DNA of 64,000 nt from Pseudomonas sp. TH41 (GTDB lineage Bacteria; Pseudomonadota; Gammaproteobacteria; Pseudomonadales; Pseudomonadaceae): the NCBI RefSeq assembly GCF_016650695.1, contig NZ_JAEKFH010000003.1, positions 950,001 through 1,014,000 on the forward strand, given 5' to 3'. Positions 17,945 through 25,354 of the stretch are shown here, piece after piece; within the stretch, counting starts at the first letter, position 1, and each line of letters begins with the position of its first letter. The position numbers and the translations under genes were made by a program. The notes under the pieces are model-generated. The model was not told the DNA's origin, made no database searches, and was given only the letters and a program-made list of their open reading frames with translations.

Positions 17945-19369
17945 ATGCAAACCAAATTACTGATCAACGGCCAACTGCTCGACGGCGAAGGCCCCGCCCA
18001 ACCCGTGTTCAACCCGGCCCTCGGTCGGGTGCTGGTGGAAATCAACGAAGCCAGCGAAGCCCAGGTCGATGCCGCCGTGCGCGCCGCCGATGCCGCCTTC
18101 GACAGCTGGTCGCACACCCCGCCAAAAGAGCGTTCGTTGCTGCTGCTCAAACTGGCTGACGTCATCGAAGCCCACGGTGAAGAGCTGGCCAAACTGGAAT
18201 CGGACAACTGCGGCAAACCTTACAGCGCCGCGCTGAACGACGAAATCCCGGCGATTGCCGACGTGTTCCGCTTCTTCGCCGGTGCCAGCCGTTGCATGAG
18301 CGGCTCGGCGGGCGGTGAATACCTGCCGGGCCACACCTCGATGATCCGCCGTGATCCGGTGGGCGTGATCGCCTCCATCGCGCCGTGGAACTACCCGTTG
18401 ATGATGGTCGCCTGGAAAATCGCCCCGGCCCTCGCCGCCGGTAATACCGTGGTGCTCAAGCCGTCGGAACAAACCCCGCTGACCGCCCTGCGTCTGGCCG
18501 AACTGGCGTCGGAGATTTTCCCGGCCGGCGTGCTCAACCTGGTATTCGGCCGGGGTCCTACGGTGGGCAGCCCGCTGGTCACGCACCCGAAAGTGCGCAT
18601 GGTGTCGCTGACCGGTTCGATCGCCACCGGTTCGAACATCATTTCCAGCACCGCCGACAGCGTCAAACGCATGCACATGGAACTGGGCGGCAAGGCCCCG
18701 GTGATCATCTTCGACGACGCCGACATTGACGCTGCGGTGGAAGGCATCCGCACCTTCGGCTTCTACAACGCTGGCCAGGATTGCACCGCCGCTTGCCGCA
18801 TCTATGCGCAGGAAGGTATCTACGACCAGTTCGTCGAGAAGCTCGGTGCGGCCGTCAGCAGCATCAAATATGGCTTGCAGGATGATCCGTCGACCGAGCT
18901 GGGTCCGCTGATCACCGCGCAACATCGCGACCGCGTGGCCGGGTTTGTCGAGCGGGCCGTGGCGCAGCCGCACATCCGTTTGATCACCGGTGGCAAAGCG
19001 GTGGACGGCAATGGCTTCTTCTTCGAGCCGACGGTGTTGGCCGACGCGCAACAGGACGACGAAATCGTGCGTCGCGAAGTGTTCGGGCCGGTGGTGTCGG
19101 TGACCAAATTCACCGATGAAGCGCAGGTGCTGGGCTGGGCCAATGATTCGGACTACGGCCTGGCGTCGTCGGTCTGGACCTCGGATGTCGGCCGTGCGCA
19201 TCGCTTGTCGGCACGCTTGCAGTACGGCTGCACCTGGGTGAACACGCACTTCATGCTGGTCAGCGAAATGCCCCATGGCGGTCAGAAATTGTCCGGTTAT
19301 GGGAAAGACATGTCGATGTATGGGCTGGAGGACTACACCGTCGTACGGCATGTGATGTTCAAGCATTAA
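17945..19369 (+). CDS. patD: Gamma-aminobutyraldehyde dehydrogenase PatD (YdcW)
   Basis: Oxidises 4-aminobutanal from putrescine to GABA with NAD+. 474 residues, the same length as E. coli PatD, with the same C-terminal pattern ([22 protein letters not shown]). Catalytic Cys is in [10 protein letters not shown] and the general-base Glu in [12 protein letters not shown] 17945 follows GAGGACA. It is the last gene of the ydcSTUV block, which ties aminoaldehyde oxidation to uptake. It is paralogous to the dehydrogenase at 11970-13457. Confidence 0.92.
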   Translation: MQTKLLINGQLLDGEGPAQPVFNPALGRVLVEINEASEAQVDAAVRAADAAFDSWSHTPPKERSLLLLKLADVIEAHGEELAKLESDNCGKPYSAALNDEIPAIADVFRFFAGASRCMSGSAGGEYLPGHTSMIRRDPVGVIASIAPWNYPLMMVAWKIAPALAAGNTVVLKPSEQTPLTALRLAELASEIFPAGVLNLVFGRGPTVGSPLVTHPKVRMVSLTGSIATGSNIISSTADSVKRMHMELGGKAPVIIFDDADIDAAVEGIRTFGFYNAGQDCTAACRIYAQEGIYDQFVEKLGAAVSSIKYGLQDDPSTELGPLITAQHRDRVAGFVERAVAQPHIRLITGGKAVDGNGFFFEPTVLADAQQDDEIVRREVFGPVVSVTKFTDEAQVLGWANDSDYGLASSVWTSDVGRAHRLSARLQYGCTWVNTHFMLVSEMPHGGQKLSGYGKDMSMYGLEDYTVVRHVMFKH

Positions 19370-19373
19370 AAAA

Positions 19374-19438
19374 CATCGCGAGCAGGCTCGCTCCCACAGT
19401 TGATCGCATTCCCCTGTGGGAGCGAGCCTGCTCGCGAA
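19374..19438. repeat. REPIN, GTGGGAGCGAGC type
   Basis: Sixty-five-base inverted repeat 'tcgcgagcaggctcgctcccaca ... tgtgggagcgagcctgctcgcga', starting four bases after the patD stop. It may act as a transcript 3' end stabiliser (inference). Confidence 0.88.
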
Positions 19439-19551
19439 GGCGTCACCTCGGTTTCAAGGTCGAAACCGGCATTACGCACCACCAGGTTTCAACGCAGACA
19501 AACAAAACAATAACCACCGATCCGGGCAGCGCCGTCATGGCCCCGCCACGG

Positions 19552-19567
19552 TTTCGGACATCCGAAA
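19552..19567. promoter_or_regulatory. Perfect palindrome TTTCGGAcaTCCGAAA upstream of the APC permease
   Basis: Two seven-base half-sites mirror each other across CA, ending 28 bases before the permease start. Size and position suit a repressor or activator site; which regulator binds is not known. Confidence 0.45.
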
Positions 19568-19595
19568 TCTGCCGATTTTCCGGAGCTTACACACC

Positions 19596-21080
19596 ATGAG
19601 TGCACTACCCGAACTCTCTGCATCCGCTGCCGACAGCGATGCCGAGCAACTACGTAAACTGGGTTACACCTCGAACTTCAATCGCAGCATGAGCCTGTGG
19701 GAAAACTTCGCCCTGGGCTTCACTTACCTCTCTCCGGTCGTAGGGGTTTATACCCTCTTCGGCCTGTGCCTGGCCGCTGGCGGGCCACCGATGTTCTGGG
19801 CTTATTTGCTGGTCGGTTGCGGCCAGTTGCTGGTGTGCCTGATCTTCGGTGAAGTGGTCTCGCAGTTCCCTATTTCCGGCGGCGTTTACCCGTGGGCTCG
19901 TCGCTTGGTGGGCAAACGCTGGGCGTGGATGGTCGGCTGGATCTACTCCATCGCCCTGTGCGTGACCATCGCTGCGGTTGCCGTGGGTGCCGGTCCGTAC
20001 CTGGCGGCCATGATGGGCTTCGAACCGAGTAACAACACCAACATCGTCATCGCCTTGTTCCTGACGCTGTTCGCTACCCTGGTGAACCTCAGCGGCACCA
20101 AAGTGCTGGCGCGCATTGCCATGTTCGGCTTCCTGTGCGAACTGGTCGGCGCGGTGATCGTTGGCGTTTACCTGCTGGTCTTCGAGCGTCATCAATCGAT
20201 CAGCGTGCTGTTCAACACCTTCGATATCCGTGTCGATGGCTCTTATCTGCCGGCATTCCTGACTGCATCGCTGGCGGGGATGTTCCTGTACTACGGCTTC
20301 GAGGCCTGCGGCGATGTGGCCGAAGAAACCCCGAACCCGAGCAAGCAGATCCCGGTGGCCATGCGCATGACCATCTACATCGGCGGTATCGCCGCGATGT
20401 TCGCCTGCCTGGCGCTGATCCTCGCCGTGCCGGACATGCAAGCCGTGATCAACGGCACCGACAAGGACCCGGTCACCACCATCCTCAACAACGCCTTTGG
20501 CCCGGTCGGTTCGAAAGTAGTGATGGGTGTGGTGATGATTTCCTTCATCTCCTGCGTCATCAGCCTGCAAGCGGCGGCGAGTCGCCTGCTGTACTCCTAC
20601 GCTCGGGATGAAATGGTCATTGGCAGCTCACTGCTGAAGAAGATTTCCCCTACGACACAGGTTCCGGTGGCGGCGCTGTTCGTATCCGGCGTCCTGCCGG
20701 GGCTGATCATTGTGCTGGGCTTCTTCCTGCAAGATGCGGTGGCAACCATCGTCAGCTTCGCGGCCATCGGTATCTACCTGGCGTTCCAGATGATCGTGCT
20801 CGGAGCACTCTATGCGCGTATGAAAGGCTGGAAACCGAGCGGCAAGTTCACCCTCGGTGCATGGGGCTGGGCCGTGAACATCGGCGCGCTGGTTTATGGC
20901 GTGAGCGCGATTATCAACATGGCCTGGCCGCGCACCCCGGATGCGGCGTGGTACATCAACTACGCCATGGTGCTGAGCACGGCGATCGTGATTGGTCTTG
21001 GCTTGCTCTATATGTGGCTCGGCAAACCGTATGACCACGGCACGGCGCCTGCTGGCGATGCTTGGAAGGTTAGTCGCTAA
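19596..21080 (+). CDS. APC-superfamily amino acid/GABA permease
   Basis: Inner-membrane transporter, 494 residues with about twelve hydrophobic segments. It carries the APC opening motif (LWENFALGFTYLSPVVGVYTLF), PISGGVYPWARRLVG and YYGFEACGDVAEETPNPSKQIP, which fit the eukaryotic-like GABA/choline branch of the family. The start is ATG 19596 after GGAG. It sits after patD and probably imports GABA or a related amine product; substrate unproven. Confidence 0.85.
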   Translation: MSALPELSASAADSDAEQLRKLGYTSNFNRSMSLWENFALGFTYLSPVVGVYTLFGLCLAAGGPPMFWAYLLVGCGQLLVCLIFGEVVSQFPISGGVYPWARRLVGKRWAWMVGWIYSIALCVTIAAVAVGAGPYLAAMMGFEPSNNTNIVIALFLTLFATLVNLSGTKVLARIAMFGFLCELVGAVIVGVYLLVFERHQSISVLFNTFDIRVDGSYLPAFLTASLAGMFLYYGFEACGDVAEETPNPSKQIPVAMRMTIYIGGIAAMFACLALILAVPDMQAVINGTDKDPVTTILNNAFGPVGSKVVMGVVMISFISCVISLQAAASRLLYSYARDEMVIGSSLLKKISPTTQVPVAALFVSGVLPGLIIVLGFFLQDAVATIVSFAAIGIYLAFQMIVLGALYARMKGWKPSGKFTLGAWGWAVNIGALVYGVSAIINMAWPRTPDAAWYINYAMVLSTAIVIGLGLLYMWLGKPYDHGTAPAGDAWKVSR

Positions 21081-21090
21081 CGTTGCTTGT

Positions 21091-21114
21091 CCAGCCCGCA
21101 GCGATGCGGGCTGG
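21091..21114 (+). terminator. Hairpin after the APC permease
   Basis: CCAGCCCGCA and TGCGGGCTGG pair perfectly across GCGA ten bases after the permease stop. The T-run is poor (ATTAGT), so it may act as a terminator with help or as an mRNA end stabiliser. It also marks the left edge of the accessory patch. Confidence 0.6.
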
Positions 21115-21124
21115 ATTAGTCGTG

Positions 21125-21751
21125 TTAGATCGGTTGAGGTCTAGAGAGGGTTTCGAACTCGTCCATCAGCAGATGAATCTCGGTGCTGGGATTGGGTTCT
21201 CCACTGACGGCGACGTCCTCGATAATCTTTGGTGCTAAAACTCTCGCTCTGTCGAATAGCTCACCCAACAGTTGTAAAAAATAGTTGGTGTTTTCGCCCT
21301 TCTCATATTTATCCATGTTGGGTTTCTCTCTGAGACTCTTGGCCACCAGGTCGCCAGGAGAATGCTTCCCAACCGCTCGAAATGGCTTTCGATTGAAACC
21401 GAAGTGCAGGAGTAGCCAAAACTCAAAACAGGGATACGAGGCAATAACTTTGATTTTCGGATGCGACCTCGCCAGATTCATTGCTCGCTCAAAACACAGA
21501 TGCGTATCGCGATCCAATACACAAAACACCTTATCGAAGCCTCTCTGGCGGGCGATGGCTATTTCTACAATGCCGCTTGGGTGCGTGACGCCGCAATGGG
21601 CAATTTCCACTTGAGCGTTGGCCCGGAAGTGAAATGCAGCCTCCTCCAGATATCGTTTTCCTGACTTGCTGTCTTCACAGAGGACCAGCACTTTGGGTTG
21701 AGGCTTGAACCGCGAGGCCTTTCGATCAAACAGCCGTATCGAACGCGCCAT
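21125..21751 (-). CDS. rloB: RloB-like TOPRIM-fold protein
   Basis: 208 residues. The RloB family signature is visible: an N-terminal KVLVLCEDSKSGKRYLEEA (usually written ...CEGxKTExxY), KVFCVLDRD with two acidic residues, and SYPCFEFWLLLHF. The Glu near the start and the DxD pair match a TOPRIM metal site, so a nuclease role is likely but not shown. ATG 21751 begins two bases after the stop of the ATPase gene with GGGG upstream; a TTG six bases earlier is less likely. The pair resembles other ATPase/TOPRIM defence pairs (OLD, PARIS AriA/AriB) in plan. Codon use is plainer than in the flanking genes. Confidence 0.85.
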   Translation of the reverse strand: MARSIRLFDRKASRFKPQPKVLVLCEDSKSGKRYLEEAAFHFRANAQVEIAHCGVTHPSGIVEIAIARQRGFDKVFCVLDRDTHLCFERAMNLARSHPKIKVIASYPCFEFWLLLHFGFNRKPFRAVGKHSPGDLVAKSLREKPNMDKYEKGENTNYFLQLLGELFDRARVLAPKIIEDVAVSGEPNPSTEIHLLMDEFETLSRPQPI

Positions 21752-21753
21752 GC

Positions 21754-23007
21754 TCAACCCCGCCTTATCAGCGGCAACCCGCGATAACGTCCTTCGAAGT
21801 AGCGTTTCTCCACATCCTCGCCCTCTCGTCCTTCAAAATCGTGAACAGAAAAAAGGCAGGTTGCACCGTTAGCATCGCGTTCGGTGATCCAGAACTGATC
21901 ACGTCGAAGTGCTTTGGCGCTCATAAGATGAGTATCGTGAGTGGTAAAGATCAGTTGAGTATCCAACCCACTGTCCAGGTGTTTCTCAATCAGGTCAGCG
22001 ACTATTGAAGGGTGGAGGCTGCTGTCCAACTCATCGACAGAAAGTATCCCGCTACCATCGGCGTGGTTGATCATGAACCAAGGTAGCCAGAATCCAATCA
22101 GGTTTTTCGTGCCGCCGGACTCTTCGGAAAAATCAAATTCCGCTTTGCCTAGAAGACTCGTATGCGTGAGGGTCACTTTGTCTTTTTGGGCGGCTGCGAA
22201 GAACTCTTTCAGTGTGAGTTTTTTAGTGCGCTGAACAGACTCTGCGTCCTCGGTATTGAACTGGATGGCTGACACCGGGATATCCACTTCCTTTAGAAAG
22301 TCTCGTAAATCGCTCGTGTAGTCCGAGGCCATCCGTAGAAACCTGATGGACGCGGCTGATAACCCCATCATGTTGTTCTGCTCAATAACGAGTAGACCGG
22401 TTTGAAACCAGCTAAATGGCCTGCGCAACTGAGTCAGCTCTTCGCTACTGTTCGCAACCGCTTGCGAAATAAACAACACTTTGGGGCTCGTCAGGCGCTG
22501 CCAGGCATTGTGAACCTCTTTACCACCCTCAAGCTTTGAACCAAAAACATACTGCTCTCCCTCTTCCACAAAACGACGCTGGTACAGCAGCGTTTCTTTC
22601 CCTTTGGGGTAAGAGACCAGTTGCTCCTCGATAATCCGTTGCGCAGTCATGCGCAGAACAAACCGATATCGGAGCCCGTGTTGAATGAAGTTGTACTCAA
22701 AAAAACTGGGTTCGTTTTCAAGTCGCGGGTCAAAACGAAATGGCGAGACCGGTAGCGGTTCATCATTTGAGGGGGGCTGTGCTGTAAGCAGCTGCCCTAT
22801 GATCCCCATCGCCCGGACAAGCGAAGATTTACCCGACGCATTCGGTCCATAGATCGCAGCCACCTTCAACAAATCCGGAAGTTTTTCTCCATTTACAGCC
22901 GGCGTGAAGATGTTGCGCTTTTTGCTTAAGCGCGGCGTCGCAGCCATGGAGAAGGTTTGCTTGTCACGGAAGGAGCGGTAATTGGAAACGGAAAATTCGA
23001 TCAACAT
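21754..23007 (-). CDS. rloA: RloA-like AAA/ABC-type ATPase
   Basis: 417 residues of the AAA_15/AAA_21, SMC/ABC-like class. The N-terminal MLIEFSVSNYRSFRDKQTFS is typical. Walker A GPNASGKS is at 54-61, the ABC signature SGGTKNL at 297-303, Walker B ILSVDELD at 321-328, the D-loop SSLHP next to it, and the switch His in TTHDTHLM at about 357. The C-terminus ends ...KRYFEGRYRGLPLIRRG, common in this family. The middle 200 residues are an insert with no motif recognised. The start was set at ATG 23007 where homology begins; the ribosome site is weak. Probably the sensor or motor partner of RloB. Confidence 0.85.
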   Translation of the reverse strand: MLIEFSVSNYRSFRDKQTFSMAATPRLSKKRNIFTPAVNGEKLPDLLKVAAIYGPNASGKSSLVRAMGIIGQLLTAQPPSNDEPLPVSPFRFDPRLENEPSFFEYNFIQHGLRYRFVLRMTAQRIIEEQLVSYPKGKETLLYQRRFVEEGEQYVFGSKLEGGKEVHNAWQRLTSPKVLFISQAVANSSEELTQLRRPFSWFQTGLLVIEQNNMMGLSAASIRFLRMASDYTSDLRDFLKEVDIPVSAIQFNTEDAESVQRTKKLTLKEFFAAAQKDKVTLTHTSLLGKAEFDFSEESGGTKNLIGFWLPWFMINHADGSGILSVDELDSSLHPSIVADLIEKHLDSGLDTQLIFTTHDTHLMSAKALRRDQFWITERDANGATCLFSVHDFEGREGEDVEKRYFEGRYRGLPLIRRG

Positions 23008-23442
23008 GTCGCGAACCCGCAGTTGATTCCTGAAAGAACAAAAAATAAAGGAAAAAACAGCAGTTCGGCGCAGCTGCACTGCAGATCATGCAAAAACAGG
23101 CAATTCCTACAGATCAAGCCTTCCAGAAATGACACCGATTCCTACAACACGCGGCGCCAGAGTAGACTTGGCGCCGCGAGCGCCTTGCAGATAGGCTTCA
23201 CTTCGTCGCTGCAACATCAGCGACCCGGGGTCGAAGCCGGAATATCATCAACATGGCGCATCCGCGCCCCCATATGAACTGGGGCATTTTTGCCTTTCAG
23301 CTTCTCTTTATGGCGGGCCGTGTGGCGCGGGCCTCTCGGCTTCATGTTGATCGAGAATGTTCCGACTTCGAACGCCACATGGTCCGCCACCCAAATCTGT
23401 CGAAGGATTAGTGGCGGCTCCTTTTCAACATGGAGTCGAATA
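23008..23442. other. 435-bp intergenic stretch with no convincing gene
   Basis: Short open frames exist on both strands but have no ribosome site or recognisable motif. The clearest structure is the inverted repeat CGGCGCCA/TGGCGCCG at 23152-23176. The sequence before rloA must hold its promoter and that of the BRO-N gene. A small peptide frame starting ATG 23274 (45 codons, ends 23411) cannot be excluded. Confidence 0.5.
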
Positions 23443-23955
23443 ATGCTTAAGCACACGCTAAATCCGTCTGAAATCCATCCTCATTTCACCCCAACCGTCT
23501 TTACCCGCCACAACCGATTCCTCCACACGCTCATGCAAGACAATCAGGCCTGGTTCTGCGTCCATGACCTCGGTCGCTTGATGGGACGCCCGATGGACCA
23601 ACGCCTCACCCTGAAACTCGACCCAGATCAACGCCGATACGTTTGGCTGCTAAAAAACGGCAAAACAGTCGAAGCACTGATGGTCAGCGAATCAGGGATG
23701 TACGCACTTCTAGTCCACCATTTCATCCCGGAAAACCGGAACCTGCGCCAATGGTTGAGCAACGAAGTCATGCCAATGCTGCGTAATGCGGAGGTGGCGC
23801 CTGTGGACAACATTCCTAGCCTGAATTCGTTGCAATGGGCCGGGATCTCGGTGCCGCTACTGCATTGGCAGCATCAGGCCTGGATCAAATGGCGGGATAT
23901 GCCTGATCTGATGCAGGTACAGCGGCCGTTCACGATCCTGGGTACGTGTAGCTGA
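23443..23955 (+). CDS. BRO-N domain (phage antirepressor-like) protein
   Basis: 170 residues. A BRO-N domain covers about 15-115: RFLHTLMQDNQAWFCVHDLGRLMG, a DNA-contact region, SESGMYALLVHHFIPENRNLRQWLSNEVMPML. No second domain typical of full antirepressors (such as KilA-C or ANT) follows; the C-terminal 55 residues are not recognised. ATG 23443 lies eight bases after GGAG. Such solitary genes are usually prophage remnants or regulators of mobile elements. Nothing else phage-like is nearby. Confidence 0.82.
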   Translation: MLKHTLNPSEIHPHFTPTVFTRHNRFLHTLMQDNQAWFCVHDLGRLMGRPMDQRLTLKLDPDQRRYVWLLKNGKTVEALMVSESGMYALLVHHFIPENRNLRQWLSNEVMPMLRNAEVAPVDNIPSLNSLQWAGISVPLLHWQHQAWIKWRDMPDLMQVQRPFTILGTCS

Positions 23956-24025
23956 AAGCAGGATGAATTAGCGGGAGAAAAGCAGCCCGGTGAGCGAGCC
24001 TCCGGGGGATGCTTGGAGGTTGTTT

Positions 24026-24053
24026 GCCCCGGTGCCATCAATGGCAGCGGGGC
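24026..24053 (+). terminator. Stem-loop after the BRO-N gene
   Basis: GCCCCGGTGCCAT pairs with ATGGCAGCGGGGC (one bulge) over a CA loop, about 70 bases after the BRO-N stop. The stem is strong but no T-run follows, so terminator function is only possible. Confidence 0.45.
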
Positions 24054-24165
24054 ACTCATTGCATTTCGAAATACATCACCTCCTCCCGTTCTTCTTCCGC
24101 CCGCTAAGATTTCTTCAAACCAATGCACGGCGACCGGTTGACGAACAAGTCGGTAAGACCTAGGG

Positions 24166-24191
24166 TGTTTACGTCGTTTACAACGTATACA
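24166..24191 (+). promoter_or_regulatory. Imperfect 26-bp palindrome, probable toxin-antitoxin operator
   Basis: TGTTTACGT...ACGTATACA reads nearly the same on both strands, with repeated GTTTAC/GTATAC half-sites, 17 bases before the antitoxin ATG. RHH antitoxins bind such sites to repress their own operon. A TTGACG at 24138 could be the -35, which would place the operator over or just after the -10. Confidence 0.6.
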
Positions 24192-24208
24192 TTTCTAGGA
24201 GAGCCACC

Positions 24209-24457
24209 ATGGCCTCACCCGTTTTGTCTTTTCGAGTTGAAGAAACGCTGGCCCAACAGCTGGATAATCTGGCAGCGGCCACCGATCGAGACCGTCAGTA
24301 CCATCTCAAGCGTGCATTGGTTCGATATGTAGAAGCCGAGTCATGGCATCTGCAAGCCATAAGCGATGGCATAGAAGACGCCGACGCAGGAAAACTTACC
24401 GATCTGGATGCCGTAAAGGCTAAGTGGGCAAAACGTGCCGAGCGTAGTACTGACTGA
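24209..24457 (+). CDS. Ribbon-helix-helix antitoxin (CopG/ParD type)
   Basis: 82 residues. Residues 4-45 (VLSFRVEETLAQQLDNLAAATDRDRQYHLKRALVRYVEAE) have the beta-strand then two-helix pattern of RHH DNA-binding domains. The acidic C-terminal tail would wrap the toxin. ATG 24209 follows TAGGAGAG. It overlaps the toxin gene by 23 bases. Likely autorepressor with the toxin as co-repressor (family knowledge). Confidence 0.85.
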   Translation: MASPVLSFRVEETLAQQLDNLAAATDRDRQYHLKRALVRYVEAESWHLQAISDGIEDADAGKLTDLDAVKAKWAKRAERSTD

Positions 24458-24725
24458 AAAAGCAGAAAGTGACCTCGACTCTATTCATGAGTATTACCAA
24501 GGCGCCCTTGGCGCTGATGCCGCTTTCGAGGTAATAGCGATTTTTCTGCAATCCTTCCATCAGCTAGAGCGGTTCCCAGGTTCAGGAAGGCCCTCTGTAG
24601 TGCCAGATGTACGCGAATTAGTATTCGGCCGTTATCCATTCATCGCTCCCTATCGACTGATGCATGGCCAGATACAGATACTGCGTGTTTTGCACCAACG
24701 GGCAGAGCGATCGCAGAATTGGTAA
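24435..24725 (+). CDS. ParE/RelE-superfamily toxin
   Basis: 96 residues starting at GTG 24435 inside the antitoxin gene. The fold pattern is clear: VVLTEKAESDLDSIHEYY helix, GSGRPSVVPDVRELVFGRYPFIAPYRL strands, and the C-terminal ILRVLHQRAERS found in ParE toxins. ParE relatives poison DNA gyrase; RelE relatives cut mRNA. The HQRA ending favours ParE. Active state not tested, but no truncation is visible. Confidence 0.86.
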   Translation: MPSVVLTEKAESDLDSIHEYYQGALGADAAFEVIAIFLQSFHQLERFPGSGRPSVVPDVRELVFGRYPFIAPYRLMHGQIQILRVLHQRAERSQNW

Positions 24726-24734
24726 TAGGCGACA

Positions 24735-24764
24735 TTCAGCCGTGACACTATCGCCACGGCTGAA
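24735..24764. terminator. Hairpin between convergent parE and the 76-aa gene
   Basis: TTCAGCCGTG and CACGGCTGAA pair perfectly with a ten-base loop. The position between two genes that converge suits a bidirectional terminator, though the T-tracts are poor. Confidence 0.55.
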
Positions 24765-24776
24765 CGGCGTACCTCC

Positions 24777-25007
24777 TCAAAACCGCGAAACACTCCGCAT
24801 CGCATCCACCAGACACCGCATCGCAATTCGGTCACTCTCCGACAAGTCCCGATAACGCTCCACCAACGTCAACTCCTCTGAACTGAGTCGACGCCTTCGT
24901 CGCCCGGTCGCCAGGCACGGAAGGATTCCCAACATTTCGGTGATGCTTCGTACTTTCGTCATGGACGATGTCCTTTTATAAGCCCGAGAAAACTTCAAAA
25001 AACGCAT
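24777..25007 (-). CDS. Small conserved-type hypothetical protein
   Basis: 76 residues from ATG 25007, which has a strong AAGGAG site. A second ATG at 24962 (61 residues, TKVRSITEMLGILPCL...) also has an AGGA site. It is very basic in the middle (GRRRRRLSSEELTLVERYRDLSESDRIAMRCLVDAMRSV); the C-terminal half looks like two helices as in the dimerisation tail of some XRE regulators, but no HTH is seen. Function unknown. The last gene of the accessory patch. Confidence 0.6.
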   Translation of the reverse strand: MRFLKFSRAYKRTSSMTKVRSITEMLGILPCLATGRRRRRLSSEELTLVERYRDLSESDRIAMRCLVDAMRSVSRF

Positions 25008-25354
25008 CGCCCTCTCCTTTTTGTCAGTCGCCGGCCTGAAGGGCAAAAACCGGTCATGACCACAGAATAGAAACTATCCGGGCGCTGAAAAGCGATTTTT
25101 AGAGTAATTAATCAAAAAAAGCAGAAATGCCCTATAAATCAGAAAACTCTGTGGGAAACGTTAACCGAAACGTCTTGTTTCATTGCCGCGCCATCGCCAT
25201 GCAATCAATCATTTTTTCTCTGCCACCGAACGGTCTAAGCTATTTGGCATCTGTTTAATGTCCGTTGCGTTTGGCCGAAGGCATGTCCGAACCGTTATTT
25301 CAGATCCAGCACGTGCCAGGAACGGCGCGGGATTGTTCACGACAGGTTGTACTT
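25008..25354. other. 347-bp AT-richer intergenic region upstream of opgD
   Basis: No gene or RNA was recognised. The part at about 25080-25135 is the most AT-rich in the neighbourhood. It should hold the promoters of opgD and of the small gene on the other strand, but no clear -35/-10 pair was found. Confidence 0.45.

Noticed and set aside
23217..23456. 79-codon minus-strand frame upstream of the BRO-N gene
   Set aside because: No recognisable domain; it covers the BRO-N ribosome site and start on the other strand. Kept only as part of the unexplained intergenic stretch.
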